The position numbers were made by a program, and so were the translations under genes. The notes beneath the pieces were generated by a model. That model was not told the origin of the DNA and searched no databases. It was given only the letters and a program-made list of their open reading frames with translations. From an uncultured Bacteroides sp. (GTDB lineage Bacteria > Bacteroidota > Bacteroidia > Bacteroidales > Bacteroidaceae): a stretch of 24,884 nt of DNA. The stretch spans positions 1-24,884 of the forward strand of contig CABUKU010000037.1 of the NCBI GenBank assembly GCA_902492205.1, written 5' to 3'. Positions 6,798 through 14,703 of this stretch are shown piece by piece (position 1 is the first letter of the stretch; every line of letters begins with the position of its first letter).

Positions 6798-9750
6798 AGA
6801 TATTATACAGGTTTTTATAGCGTAACAAAACTTCATCAAGGAACTTATCTCCACGCCCCAGTCTCCGTTGGTTCTGGTTGTAATAAGTGTACCATGTTCC
6901 TGTCAGCCCAAGGGATATATTGGGATTTATAAGGAACTGCCCACCGAGTGATACCATTGTATTTGTGTAAGAGAAGGAACTCGGCATCGCAAAGTCAATG
7001 ATGGAAGTTTCGGGTGCGGAACCGATTCCCGCCATTGCCGTGATGCTTGTCCTCTTATCATCTATCGGGTAGTAGCGTGTTTGCAGAATCGCATTATAGT
7101 AGACTTTGGAGCCTAGGAAGAATAGATCCAGTTTGGGATTGAGCGAGACTATCCCCCACGATTTGGTTACTCCTATCCCTGCCGAAATCAAATTCTTTGC
7201 AGACTTTTCCCAAGAATCGAATATCCAAGTATTCTTCTCTTCCGGATCGGCTATTAATTCATTGTCTTCTCTGAATTTCTTTATATAAGATTCGATACGT
7301 CTGTAGCCTGCATGTAATTCTACATCCCATTCATGGCTGAAAGACTTTGTTACCGAGATATTTGCAGTCAGTTTAGGGAAATACTTGTTAGCCCATGCCA
7401 AGTTTATCATTGCTTGCCAGGTAGGAGAGAACCGATGTGACCATTCGCCTTGCAACTGAACTCCGACACCACCCGAAGTTTGCTCTTTGGATATAGTGTC
7501 ACCTGCCAATCCTCCATCACGGCCTGCATAATTAACTCGTCCGGTGAAAACATTGTTTCTGGTTGTATGGGAATATTCTGTTGTGGCTACAGAGGTTATA
7601 ACATCTTCTTCTCCATAACGTGCTTGCAGGTATTGCAATCCGATTTCGTTATTCAACGTTTTGTTCAGCAATCCGGTGAGATGTCTGGTATAAGAATGTT
7701 GCTCTATCAGAGACGGTTCATAAAACTTTTGGTAATAGTATGCCGAATCATATTGTCTGTTTTGTTCAAATACTATTCCCTTTGTGTATTTGAGCGACTT
7801 ATTGCCATTATCGAAAACCAATGCGGTATCAAGTATGGCAAGTGCTTCTTCGAAATGTTTTTTCTTGGAAAGTTGTAAAGCATAGCACTCACTGCTTTCC
7901 GAAAAAGCTCCCACCAACTCCCGGCTGCCCGGATAGGTATTTAATTCCGGACGCAATATATCAATGGCGGCTTGATGTTCTTTATTTATATTTTGAATAG
8001 TAGCTGCTTTTATCTTGTAAAAGACTTCATCGGGATAATAATACATACCTTGTTCCGTATATTTGCGGAATTCATCGTTTTTCTTTAAAAATCCGGCGGC
8101 ATTGATTGCGTAGCGTAATCCTAAATCATTTTTCGGATCTAACAAAAGTAGATTGCAGGCAGCGGTATAAGCATTTCCGACAGCACCTTTTTCCAGACAT
8201 TGCTTTATGTAAGGGATAACGATTTCCTCATAACCGATGATATACAGTTCCCGGTTGTCTTCATTACCGTTTTCTATTTCGTTGAAATACAAATTCAAGG
8301 CTTCCGGTGTCTTTCCCATCTTATCCAATATGAAAGCTTTCTTTTCAATGAAGCTGCTGTATTCCGGATTACGAGTCATAATGGTGTCCAATGTAGAAAG
8401 TGCATTGGCGTAACGTTTTAAATAAATATCGCATTCCAAAGCCCTTTGCCATGCCATATCTGTCAATTCACTGTCAATTTGTCGGCTGATTACAAACCTG
8501 ATAAGTGGGACGGCTTCCGTGTACAGCCCTTTATCCATAAGCTCTTTAGCCTCTTTCATGCGAAGTTCGCACAAAGTCATTACAATGTCATAGTCATCGG
8601 GATAAAGGGAATATAGCTTTTGCAAAATGGGACGCGCATATTCATCCTTTCCCATTTTGCTATATAAGAGGTATTCTTTATATAAGAGGGATTTGTCATT
8701 TTCTCCATATATCTTTTTCGCCTCTCTTATGTAATAAAGTGCGTCTTCGTTGTATCCGCGTGTTAAGGATATATTAAGTAAATAATCCAAAGCCTCTTTG
8801 TTTTTCTTGTTGCTGTCATAGCTGATTCCATAAAGGGTATAAGGATCGTTTAACCTTTGTGTTCTGGCAGCTTCGAGTACCAGATTATTATAGATGGTAT
8901 GCAGTGCTCCCGAGTTCCTTCCACCTTTGCTAATAAGATTGCGCATAAATATCAATGCTTCGGAATGCCGTGACAAGTCTGATAAAATACCTACTTTCTT
9001 GTTTATCAGGTTGAGGCTTCCCGGTAATGCCGATAAACCGTTATTGGCTACTTCGAGTGCTTTCTCCTGATTACCGTCTTGCAGTTGCAGGTTTACCAAG
9101 CTTAAATAGTATTCTTCATTTCCCGGAACTTGCTTTATCAGGTTGGTAAGAGTTTCTATCGCTTCTTTCTTGTTACCGCCTTTTTTCTGGCTCAGATAAT
9201 TCTGCTCCATGGAGTAAATATAATCCTTTCTGAGCAAAGTATCATTTGGATAAATCTGGTTGATACGTTTCAGCAATCTGTCTGCTTCCACATCATTTCC
9301 TTGCTTTCTGTATAAGACAATCTTACGTCTCCATAATCCGCGCCAATAGGGGTTTACCTCCAACAATTCGTTAACATAGCAAATGGCACTGGAGTAATGT
9401 CCGGTAGCTTCTTCTACATCCACCAACAACTGCTTGGCATTAATATTGTTATAGTTAATCTCCACGGCTTTTACAAGGTTATACCGGGCTTTGTCATAAT
9501 CCTCCTGATGAACATAATATCTACCCATAAGCCAACGGAGGTTGGAATCGGACGGATATTTCTCCAATGCTTTATCCAACACACTTTTACCCCCTTGCCA
9601 ATCTTCTTTTGAAAAATGGGATTGAACAGTCTGGACATAATAATCCGGTGTTTCCACCTCCTGTGTCCAGTCGTCTGCAAATACATCTGCGCATGTGAAG
9701 ATGTAAAGTAGCAAAACGGGTAAATATATAAGTGTTCTATTTATTCTCAT
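6772..9750 (-). CDS. TPR plus YaiO-like beta-barrel outer-membrane protein
   Basis: A 992-aa protein with a signal peptide (basic MRINR, hydrophobic core, likely cleavage near VFA-DD around residue 26). From about 35 to 690 it consists almost wholly of TPR helix pairs, for example the units around DKALEKYPSDSNLRWLMGR and EVANNGLSALPGSLNLINKK. From about 715 to the end it has alternating-residue beta strands with Trp/Tyr/Phe girdles (YSHTTRNNVFTGRVNY, GVQLQGEWSHRFSPTWQAM) and ends in phenylalanine, as outer-membrane barrels do. This part resembles the YaiO family. The layout equals that of PgaA: periplasmic TPR superhelix leading to an export pore. It lies 24 bp after the glycosyltransferase gene and overlaps the DUF4838 gene. 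Predicted role: secretion of the polymer made by the upstream synthase. Confidence 0.85.
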   Translation of the reverse strand: MRINRTLIYLPVLLLYIFTCADVFADDWTQEVETPDYYVQTVQSHFSKEDWQGGKSVLDKALEKYPSDSNLRWLMGRYYVHQEDYDKARYNLVKAVEINYNNINAKQLLVDVEEATGHYSSAICYVNELLEVNPYWRGLWRRKIVLYRKQGNDVEADRLLKRINQIYPNDTLLRKDYIYSMEQNYLSQKKGGNKKEAIETLTNLIKQVPGNEEYYLSLVNLQLQDGNQEKALEVANNGLSALPGSLNLINKKVGILSDLSRHSEALIFMRNLISKGGRNSGALHTIYNNLVLEAARTQRLNDPYTLYGISYDSNKKNKEALDYLLNISLTRGYNEDALYYIREAKKIYGENDKSLLYKEYLLYSKMGKDEYARPILQKLYSLYPDDYDIVMTLCELRMKEAKELMDKGLYTEAVPLIRFVISRQIDSELTDMAWQRALECDIYLKRYANALSTLDTIMTRNPEYSSFIEKKAFILDKMGKTPEALNLYFNEIENGNEDNRELYIIGYEEIVIPYIKQCLEKGAVGNAYTAACNLLLLDPKNDLGLRYAINAAGFLKKNDEFRKYTEQGMYYYPDEVFYKIKAATIQNINKEHQAAIDILRPELNTYPGSRELVGAFSESSECYALQLSKKKHFEEALAILDTALVFDNGNKSLKYTKGIVFEQNRQYDSAYYYQKFYEPSLIEQHSYTRHLTGLLNKTLNNEIGLQYLQARYGEEDVITSVATTEYSHTTRNNVFTGRVNYAGRDGGLAGDTISKEQTSGGVGVQLQGEWSHRFSPTWQAMINLAWANKYFPKLTANISVTKSFSHEWDVELHAGYRRIESYIKKFREDNELIADPEEKNTWIFDSWEKSAKNLISAGIGVTKSWGIVSLNPKLDLFFLGSKVYYNAILQTRYYPIDDKRTSITAMAGIGSAPETSIIDFAMPSSFSYTNTMVSLGGQFLINPNISLGLTGTWYTYYNQNQRRLGRGDKFLDEVLLRYKNLYNIYAQIFIFF

Positions 9751-9774
9751 ACATAAATCTTTCGAATGAATGCT

Positions 9775-11247
9775 TTATTTGCCAAGGTTTTGGGTTATAG
9801 TTTCTTCTGTATTTATTTTTTCTTTCTTCTTTGTTTTGCCAAAGCCTTTTCTCGTCATCTTGCCCCATTTAAAATCTGTCTTTGCCATGTATCCTAAATA
9901 TCCTCTGAGTGAGAAGATTGTGATAAACGGATGATATAGGAAAGGTTCGAGAATGGATGCCAATAGAATCCATAAGTATTCAAATCCTCTCCGGTAGCGC
10001 ATTCCCACATAATAATCATAAGCAATGACTACGATAGACAAGAATTGGAAGAATACATAAATTGTGAGGAATATTAACCACATGGTGTGCCAGTTAATAG
10101 CCGATTGCAAGGCTAAATAGATAAATACCATGAAGCCTACTGCCTCGATTATAGGTGCAGAAAACTCAAAGATAAGCATGTAGGGCAGTGTGAGCAATCC
10201 CATTTGCTTATAGTTCCTGTTGAATACAACTTTTCTGTGTACGTCGAATGCCTGAATCAAACCACGTCCCCAACGGGTACGCTGACGGCTCAGAATGGAA
10301 AGGTTGGGAGGCCCTTCCGTCCAACAGCAGGTTTCCGGAATCTGTATAATCCGGTAAGGACGGGCAAAGTCGCACATGTAACTAACCATACGTACCACCA
10401 TGTCCATGTCTTCTGCAAAGGAAGTTCCGTCATATCCTCCGGCGGCAATAGCTATATCCCGATCGAACAGGCCGAAACCACCCGATACGTTTGGCATGGA
10501 ATTAATTGTTGACCACCCCATTTTTCCTACAAGGAAAGAACGCATATATTCCAGATTCTGAAACAGCGGAATCAAGGAATGGGGAGGTTTTACTACTGTA
10601 ATCTGTCCGTTGCTTATTTCGCAACCGTTAGCCATACGCATGGTTCCGCTAACTGCGATAACCTGTTTATCGGAAGAGAGTACGGGCAGGATAACGCTAT
10701 ATAAGGCATGCTTGGCTAGAATACAGTCCACATCCGTGCAAATGAAATAAGGATAGGAAGCTGCATTGATTCCGGCGTTAGAGGCATCCGCCTTTGTTCC
10801 GCCATTATCCTTATCCACTATGATTAGTTTGGAATATTTATCGTTCTTTGATTTAAGAATACGTCTGAAAGGCTTTGTTTTTATACGTTCGATGTAAGCA
10901 TAAGGCACTTCTACCAACTCATAGTGTTCTATTAATTTTTCCAATGTGGAGTCTTCACTACCGTCGTTGACAATAACCACTTCATAAAGGGGGTATTCAA
11001 GGCTGAGCAAAGAATTGACATTATCAATGATAGTTGTTTCTTCATTATATGCCGGGGCAATAATGGAAATACCGGGAGTGTATGGGGAGGTTTCAAGAAC
11101 TTTTTTTACATAGTTCTCCACGTGGTATCTTTTACGCATTTTCAGTGATGTAAATGAAAGAAACATTAATATCACAAAAGCGATAATCAGACAGCCCGAA
11201 TAGAAAAATACAAAATAATTAAAGAAATCGAATACCAAATCTCCCAT
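9775..11247 (-). CDS. Processive family 2 glycosyltransferase (polysaccharide synthase)
   Basis: A 490-aa inner-membrane protein. An N-terminal transmembrane segment (about 9-34) is followed by a cytosolic GT-A domain with the GT2 synthase motifs in order: IIAPAYNEE (62-70), D95 in the VNDGS motif, D172-x-D174 (metal and UDP binding), E279-D280 (catalytic base in place of TED) and Q322-x-x-R325-W326. Several transmembrane helices follow at about 345-475. This arrangement is that of PgaC, hyaluronan synthase and BcsA, which make and extrude beta-linked polymers from nucleotide sugars. The sugar cannot be read from the sequence. The C-terminus is Lys-rich and cytosolic. It lies 3 bp after the HEAT-repeat gene and just before the TPR-barrel gene, so synthesis and export are encoded together. 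Confidence 0.9.
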   Translation of the reverse strand: MGDLVFDFFNYFVFFYSGCLIIAFVILMFLSFTSLKMRKRYHVENYVKKVLETSPYTPGISIIAPAYNEETTIIDNVNSLLSLEYPLYEVVIVNDGSEDSTLEKLIEHYELVEVPYAYIERIKTKPFRRILKSKNDKYSKLIIVDKDNGGTKADASNAGINAASYPYFICTDVDCILAKHALYSVILPVLSSDKQVIAVSGTMRMANGCEISNGQITVVKPPHSLIPLFQNLEYMRSFLVGKMGWSTINSMPNVSGGFGLFDRDIAIAAGGYDGTSFAEDMDMVVRMVSYMCDFARPYRIIQIPETCCWTEGPPNLSILSRQRTRWGRGLIQAFDVHRKVVFNRNYKQMGLLTLPYMLIFEFSAPIIEAVGFMVFIYLALQSAINWHTMWLIFLTIYVFFQFLSIVVIAYDYYVGMRYRRGFEYLWILLASILEPFLYHPFITIFSLRGYLGYMAKTDFKWGKMTRKGFGKTKKKEKINTEETITQNLGK

Positions 11248-11250
11248 ATT

Positions 11251-12423
11251 TTATTCTCTATTGATAAGGGGATCTTTTACATGGGCAAATAGCTGTGCTG
11301 TGAAATCTTTAGCATTTGCCGCAAATAGATTAAATATCTCCCTGCCGTTTTTACCATATTTATAAAGTCCCTCGATAATGACACGCTTGGTGGTTAAATC
11401 TTCGGCATTGTCATAAGCAGCACAAAGAAAATCCAAGCTGTTTCCCGTATCCATTTTTACAATGGTCCGCACAATGGCTTGTTTTACCGTTTCAACTTGT
11501 ATGTTGTAGCTTGTAACGAGCTGTCTTTCTGCTTCGGTATATTTTAGATTACCCAACGCACGAATCACTTCTTCACGTACTCTGATATTGGGGTTGTTTA
11601 ATAATCTCATTAGTGACGGGCAACTTTCTATTTGATTGAAATGGACGATTTCGTTGATGAAGAATATTTTCATGCCTTCATCCGACGACTGGTTTATCCA
11701 ACGCATGAAGTTGGGCAGAACAAATCCTGCTTCTTTACGGAAAATAAACACATTGTGCAGTTCCACCATATCCCACTCCGTTAATGTCAGTTCTTTGTCT
11801 TCATCGAAAAAGCGGAACGGGGCATTCTGGCTTACCCCCATATAGCAAACGCGGGCAGCCTTTCTCAGTCGTGACTTCCTATGATAAAGCAGTCTCACAA
11901 GAACGGCTTCCGACACATATTCATTCAGGGATTGGATGGACTTTAGCATCCATATCTTTTCACCGGTATGTCCGAATTGGAGTACCCGGTCATAAAATGC
12001 AGGCAATTCAAATGCAGTGGCAATGTTGTGGAAGTTTTCTTTGTTCATGTTATCCACCAGCTCTGCCTTGATTTCAATAAGCAACTCAATAATATTGTGA
12101 TATTCGGATGATTTCAGACGTCTTTTTTTGTGGTGAAACTCTTTCGCTATCTCTTCCTTGGTTCTTAATTGGCGATCAAGGGCGATAGCTTTCATCGGCT
12201 CATAATACTGTTGGTGTATTTGTGCTTGATTACTTCTTTCTTTTTTCCGGGAATACACTCCATAAGCCAAATACAGGGACAGGATGAAATAAAAAATAAC
12301 GCAGACGGTGACAACTATAACACAGATTCGTATTATCAAGGGATAACCGGTGAATGTATAATATAATAAATATAGATAATACATTACATAATCAAGGCCA
12401 TATAATACAACGCTTCCGTCCAT
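11251..12423 (-). CDS. Membrane-anchored HEAT-repeat protein
   Basis: A 390-aa protein with two hydrophobic segments near the N-terminus (about 9-25 and 29-53) followed by a basic stretch, YSRKKER, so by the positive-inside rule the rest should be cytosolic. Residues about 150-385 contain degenerate HEAT/ARM helix pairs, clearest in LMRLLNNPNIRVREEVIRAL and the following unit GNLKYTEAERQLVTSY, then TVKQAIVRTIVKM. It is the first gene of the five-gene operon, 3 bp ahead of the synthase gene. A regulatory or scaffolding role for the synthase is inferred from position only. The reading frame extends to a TTG at 12432, but ATG 12423 is the likelier start. No enzyme motif is visible. Confidence 0.8.
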   Translation of the reverse strand: MDGSVVLYGLDYVMYYLYLLYYTFTGYPLIIRICVIVVTVCVIFYFILSLYLAYGVYSRKKERSNQAQIHQQYYEPMKAIALDRQLRTKEEIAKEFHHKKRRLKSSEYHNIIELLIEIKAELVDNMNKENFHNIATAFELPAFYDRVLQFGHTGEKIWMLKSIQSLNEYVSEAVLVRLLYHRKSRLRKAARVCYMGVSQNAPFRFFDEDKELTLTEWDMVELHNVFIFRKEAGFVLPNFMRWINQSSDEGMKIFFINEIVHFNQIESCPSLMRLLNNPNIRVREEVIRALGNLKYTEAERQLVTSYNIQVETVKQAIVRTIVKMDTGNSLDFLCAAYDNAEDLTTKRVIIEGLYKYGKNGREIFNLFAANAKDFTAQLFAHVKDPLINRE

Positions 12424-12446
12424 GTATTCCAATTAAAATGTATTGG

Positions 12447-12454
12447 TAAAGATA
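12447..12454 (-). promoter_or_regulatory. Possible -7 element of the HEAT-GT2-TPR operon
   Basis: The minus strand reads TATCTTTA, one base off TAnnTTTG, about 24 nt upstream of the HEAT-gene ATG. No well-spaced -33 is present. The call is weak and rests on the position at the head of a five-gene operon. Confidence 0.3.
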
Positions 12455-12597
12455 GTAAAACCCCTTTCTGCAAGAGTGTTTGGTGCAAAAATAATAAAAC
12501 TTACTTTATATTAACGATTAAAAAGAAAAAACTTGCAGAAATAATTCAGAAGTTCAACATTCTGGTTATATATAACATGACAATAAAGGTAACAACT

Positions 12598-12655
12598 ATG
12601 CTTTCATTGCTTTCATAGGATTATCCTTAGGGAAGTTGAGTAACTACCCTAGGGA
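12598..12655. repeat. GCTTTCA repeat and adjacent imperfect hairpin
   Basis: At 12598-12616 two 9-bp copies read ATGCTTTCATTGCTTTCAT, the inverse of the TGAAAGC repeats at 171-270. Right after them 12624-12637 and 12642-12655 can form a 14-bp stem (core TAGGGAAGTT against AACTACCCTA) with one mismatch and one G-T pair over a 4-nt loop. Both lie in the 364-bp non-coding gap between the HEAT gene and the DUF4834 gene. No U-tract follows. Confidence 0.6.
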
Positions 12656-12663
12656 GATTTTAT

Positions 12664-12753
12664 AAACATCAGGTTGTTTTTGAAAAACAACTAGTTGATT
12701 GGAGACAAACAACAGGTCGTTTGCAGCAAACGACTTGATGTTTGCAGCCGTTG
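12664..12753. repeat. 21-22-bp-period palindromic repeat array (array 2)
   Basis: Units begin at 12673, 12694, 12716 and 12738, with a partial unit before them. Two units are near-perfect palindromes: GTTGTTTTTGAAAAACAAC (12673-12691) and GTCGTTTGCAGCAAACGAC (12716-12734). The unit between them is a degenerate copy, and the last breaks up after GCAGCCGTTG. Inverted AAACATCA (12664-12671) and TGATGTTT (12736-12743) bracket the set. It lies 3' of the DUF4834 gene and upstream of the HEAT operon. Sequence is unrelated to arrays 1 and 3. Confidence 0.8.
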
Positions 12754-12787
12754 TCCGGATCGAAAAAGCACAAGTGGTGGTTGGGGA

Positions 12788-13036
12788 CTATTTGTTATCG
12801 TTTATCTCTTCAAAATCTACATACTCTCCTTCGTCATCGTCGAATATCTTTTTTTGTTTCTTCGGTCGGGAGGTGCTTTGTGAAGATTTTCTTTGTTCGG
12901 AATGCTGTTCGCCCGGATTGCGCGTTGCTTTTCTGCCCAATCCGAAAAACAGGCGCAGAATGCCGCTTATAATCGATATGCCGAATATAAAGATAATAAG
13001 AAGTATGATGAAAAGAAAGCCAAATATACTTGCCAT
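12788..13036 (-). CDS. DUF4834 family membrane protein
   Basis: An 82-aa protein with one long N-terminal transmembrane helix (about 3-30, rich in Ile, Leu, Phe) and a hydrophilic, charged tail. Residues 35-60 carry Arg/Lys/Ser/Gln and the end is acidic (FDDDEGEYVDFEEI). Helix followed by a short GLGRK segment and an acidic YVDFEE end is the pattern of the Bacteroidetes family DUF4834. No function is known. It is the third gene of the psd-pssA transcript, 54 bp after pssA, a gap without a clear terminator, which hints at a role in the membrane. Confidence 0.82.
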   Translation of the reverse strand: MASIFGFLFIILLIIFIFGISIISGILRLFFGLGRKATRNPGEQHSEQRKSSQSTSRPKKQKKIFDDDEGEYVDFEEINDNK

Positions 13037-13090
13037 AAATAAATTCGTTTATACTGGTTAAAGTAATAGTATTACAACAAGTATGCCAAC

Positions 13091-13804
13091 TTATTGTTTA
13101 TTGCTTTTTTGTGTAACCAGAGAAAGAATAATATACCATATGATAATAGTTGCAAAACCACTGATTCGGAATATTGCAAGAAGAAGGATGCAAACAAGCA
13201 GAAATATAAAACTCACTTTATTCTCCTTCCATGAAAGATTTTTAAACTTCAATGAAAACATCGGTATTTCCGAAACGAGCAAATAGGAGAACAGGATTAC
13301 CAGAATGAGCAGGTAGATAGCATTGAAAGATTCGGATACTGCAAACCCGTGTGCTCCTGCTGTCAATGCTCCCCAGAATATGGCATTTGCCGGGACAGGC
13401 AATCCTACGAAAGAACTCGTTTGGCGAGTATCATTGTTGAATTTGGCCAGTCTTAATGCCGAGAATACCGCAATAATAAAGCCAAAATAAGGAAATATAT
13501 ACCGGATGCTCTCCAGAAAAGCGGGATAGTGTACTTCTTTGAATAATGAAAAGACGATTAGCCCCGGAACCAAACCGAAGCTGATGTCATCGGCAAGTGA
13601 ATCCAAGTCTTTGCCGATAGGTGAGTGGGCATTCAATAACCGGGCAAGCATTCCGTCGAAAAAATCAAAAACTCCGCTTAGTAGGATAAAGAAGAAAGCC
13701 CATTCATATTGAGCTTGGAAAGCCATTAAACAAGCTATGCAACCTGAAAACAAGTTTAGGCAGGTTACGGTGTTAGGGATATAACGGGTGATGCTGTTGG
13801 CCAT
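13091..13804 (-). CDS. pssA: CDP-diacylglycerol--serine O-phosphatidyltransferase
   Basis: Integral membrane enzyme that joins CDP-diacylglycerol and L-serine to give phosphatidylserine. The 237-aa product holds the full CDP-alcohol phosphotransferase signature, D50-G-x-x-A-R55 then G64-x3-D68-x3-D72, in the second of several transmembrane helices; the rest is strongly hydrophobic. This is the integral-membrane (type II) enzyme, unlike the peripheral E. coli PssA. It lies 8 bp after psd, which consumes its product, so the two act in order to make phosphatidylethanolamine. The nearby LADDISFGLVPG strand is typical of the serine-specific branch. Confidence 0.95.
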   Translation of the reverse strand: MANSITRYIPNTVTCLNLFSGCIACLMAFQAQYEWAFFFILLSGVFDFFDGMLARLLNAHSPIGKDLDSLADDISFGLVPGLIVFSLFKEVHYPAFLESIRYIFPYFGFIIAVFSALRLAKFNNDTRQTSSFVGLPVPANAIFWGALTAGAHGFAVSESFNAIYLLILVILFSYLLVSEIPMFSLKFKNLSWKENKVSFIFLLVCILLLAIFRISGFATIIIWYIILSLVTQKSNKQ

Positions 13805-13812
13805 AGTGGTGA

Positions 13813-14502
13813 CTATTTAAGTTTAGCAATGACGGTTTCGTTTCCGGTAGTCAGTTGTCCCATTTTGACACAGACTTCTGTGCCTAACGGCAGATAAACG
13901 TCTACTCTCGAACCGAATTTTATGAAGCCCATATGCTCGTCGATGTAGCATTCTTCTCCTACTTCGGCATAAGTGACAATTCGGCGTGCCATTGCACCGG
14001 CAATCTGGCGTGCCATTATTTCCACACCTTCCGGAGTTTCAATTACAACCGTGGAGCGTTCGTTCTCGGTACTTGCTTTAGGCAGCCATGCTTTCATGAA
14101 CTTACCGTTTTGATGTCCCACTTTCTTGATTGTTCCGTCAACGGGATACCAGTTGGCATGTACATTCAGGATGCTCATAAAAATAGAAATCATCAGGCGC
14201 TTGTCATGAAAATATTCATGTTCGTCCACTTCTTCAATTACTACAATTCTGCCATCGGCAGGAGCTACAACCACTTTTTCGGTATCGCCTTCGAACAAAC
14301 GGATCGGACAACGGAAAAAGTTAACCATTAAAGAATAGGCAACGATGCTTATCAATGCCAGTATGTAGAATGGTATTTTTGTCTCAAATGCAAAAAACAT
14401 AATTGCATTGATGGCAATGAAGAACGCGCAACTCCCAATCAGGATGTGTGTTCCCTCTCTATGTAGTCTTATTTTTTTTAGTTTCTTTAGTCGTCGACCC
14501 AT
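13813..14502 (-). CDS. psd: Phosphatidylserine decarboxylase proenzyme
   Basis: Converts phosphatidylserine to phosphatidylethanolamine at the inner membrane. The 229-aa product has two hydrophobic segments near the start (about 17-60) and then the short-type Psd core: VVAPADGRIVV, the NVHANWYPVDG histidine region, and the self-cleavage motif FGSRVD with Ser198, which becomes the pyruvoyl group of the alpha chain of about 32 residues. The short form uses FGSR in place of the LGST of long enzymes. A TTG at 14529 is also in frame, but ATG 14502 gives a normal length. First gene of the psd-pssA-DUF4834 operon, divergent from dnaE. Confidence 0.95.
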   Translation of the reverse strand: MGRRLKKLKKIRLHREGTHILIGSCAFFIAINAIMFFAFETKIPFYILALISIVAYSLMVNFFRCPIRLFEGDTEKVVVAPADGRIVVIEEVDEHEYFHDKRLMISIFMSILNVHANWYPVDGTIKKVGHQNGKFMKAWLPKASTENERSTVVIETPEGVEIMARQIAGAMARRIVTYAEVGEECYIDEHMGFIKFGSRVDVYLPLGTEVCVKMGQLTTGNETVIAKLK

Positions 14503-14526
14503 TTCTTGTATTAATGTTTTAGTTCG

Positions 14527-14558
14527 CAAAAATAATCTTAATTTGAAAACCTGCCAAG
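14527..14558 (-). promoter_or_regulatory. psd-pssA operon promoter
   Basis: On the minus strand CTTG (14558-14555) and TATTTTTG (14534-14527) match the -33 TTG core and the -7 element, with a 20-nt spacer. The -7 element ends 24 nt before the psd ATG. Confidence 0.65.
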
Positions 14559-14635
14559 TAAATAGCTCTACATTTCTTGTTTTTCACTTCTTTTCTCTAA
14601 AAAAAGATTACGGTTGATAACTTTTGGCTTTTCTT

Positions 14636-14667
14636 TTTGCACATAATCCCGAAGCTGAGTATCTTTA
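14636..14667 (+). promoter_or_regulatory. dnaE promoter
   Basis: TTTG (14636-14639), a 20-nt spacer and TATCTTTA (14660-14667), the latter one base off TAnnTTTG. The dnaE ATG is 36 nt further on. It lies back to back with the psd promoter in the 201-bp divergent gap, which otherwise shows nothing distinct. Confidence 0.6.
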
Positions 14668-14703
14668 TAACCTTTTTAAAATAGTAGCGAATTAATATAA
14701 TAT

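Noticed and set aside
7450..7878. 142-codon plus-strand frame inside the TPR-barrel gene
   Set aside because: Antisense to the beta-barrel coding region; its hydrophobic, Cys-rich product is what antisense of such a sequence would give.
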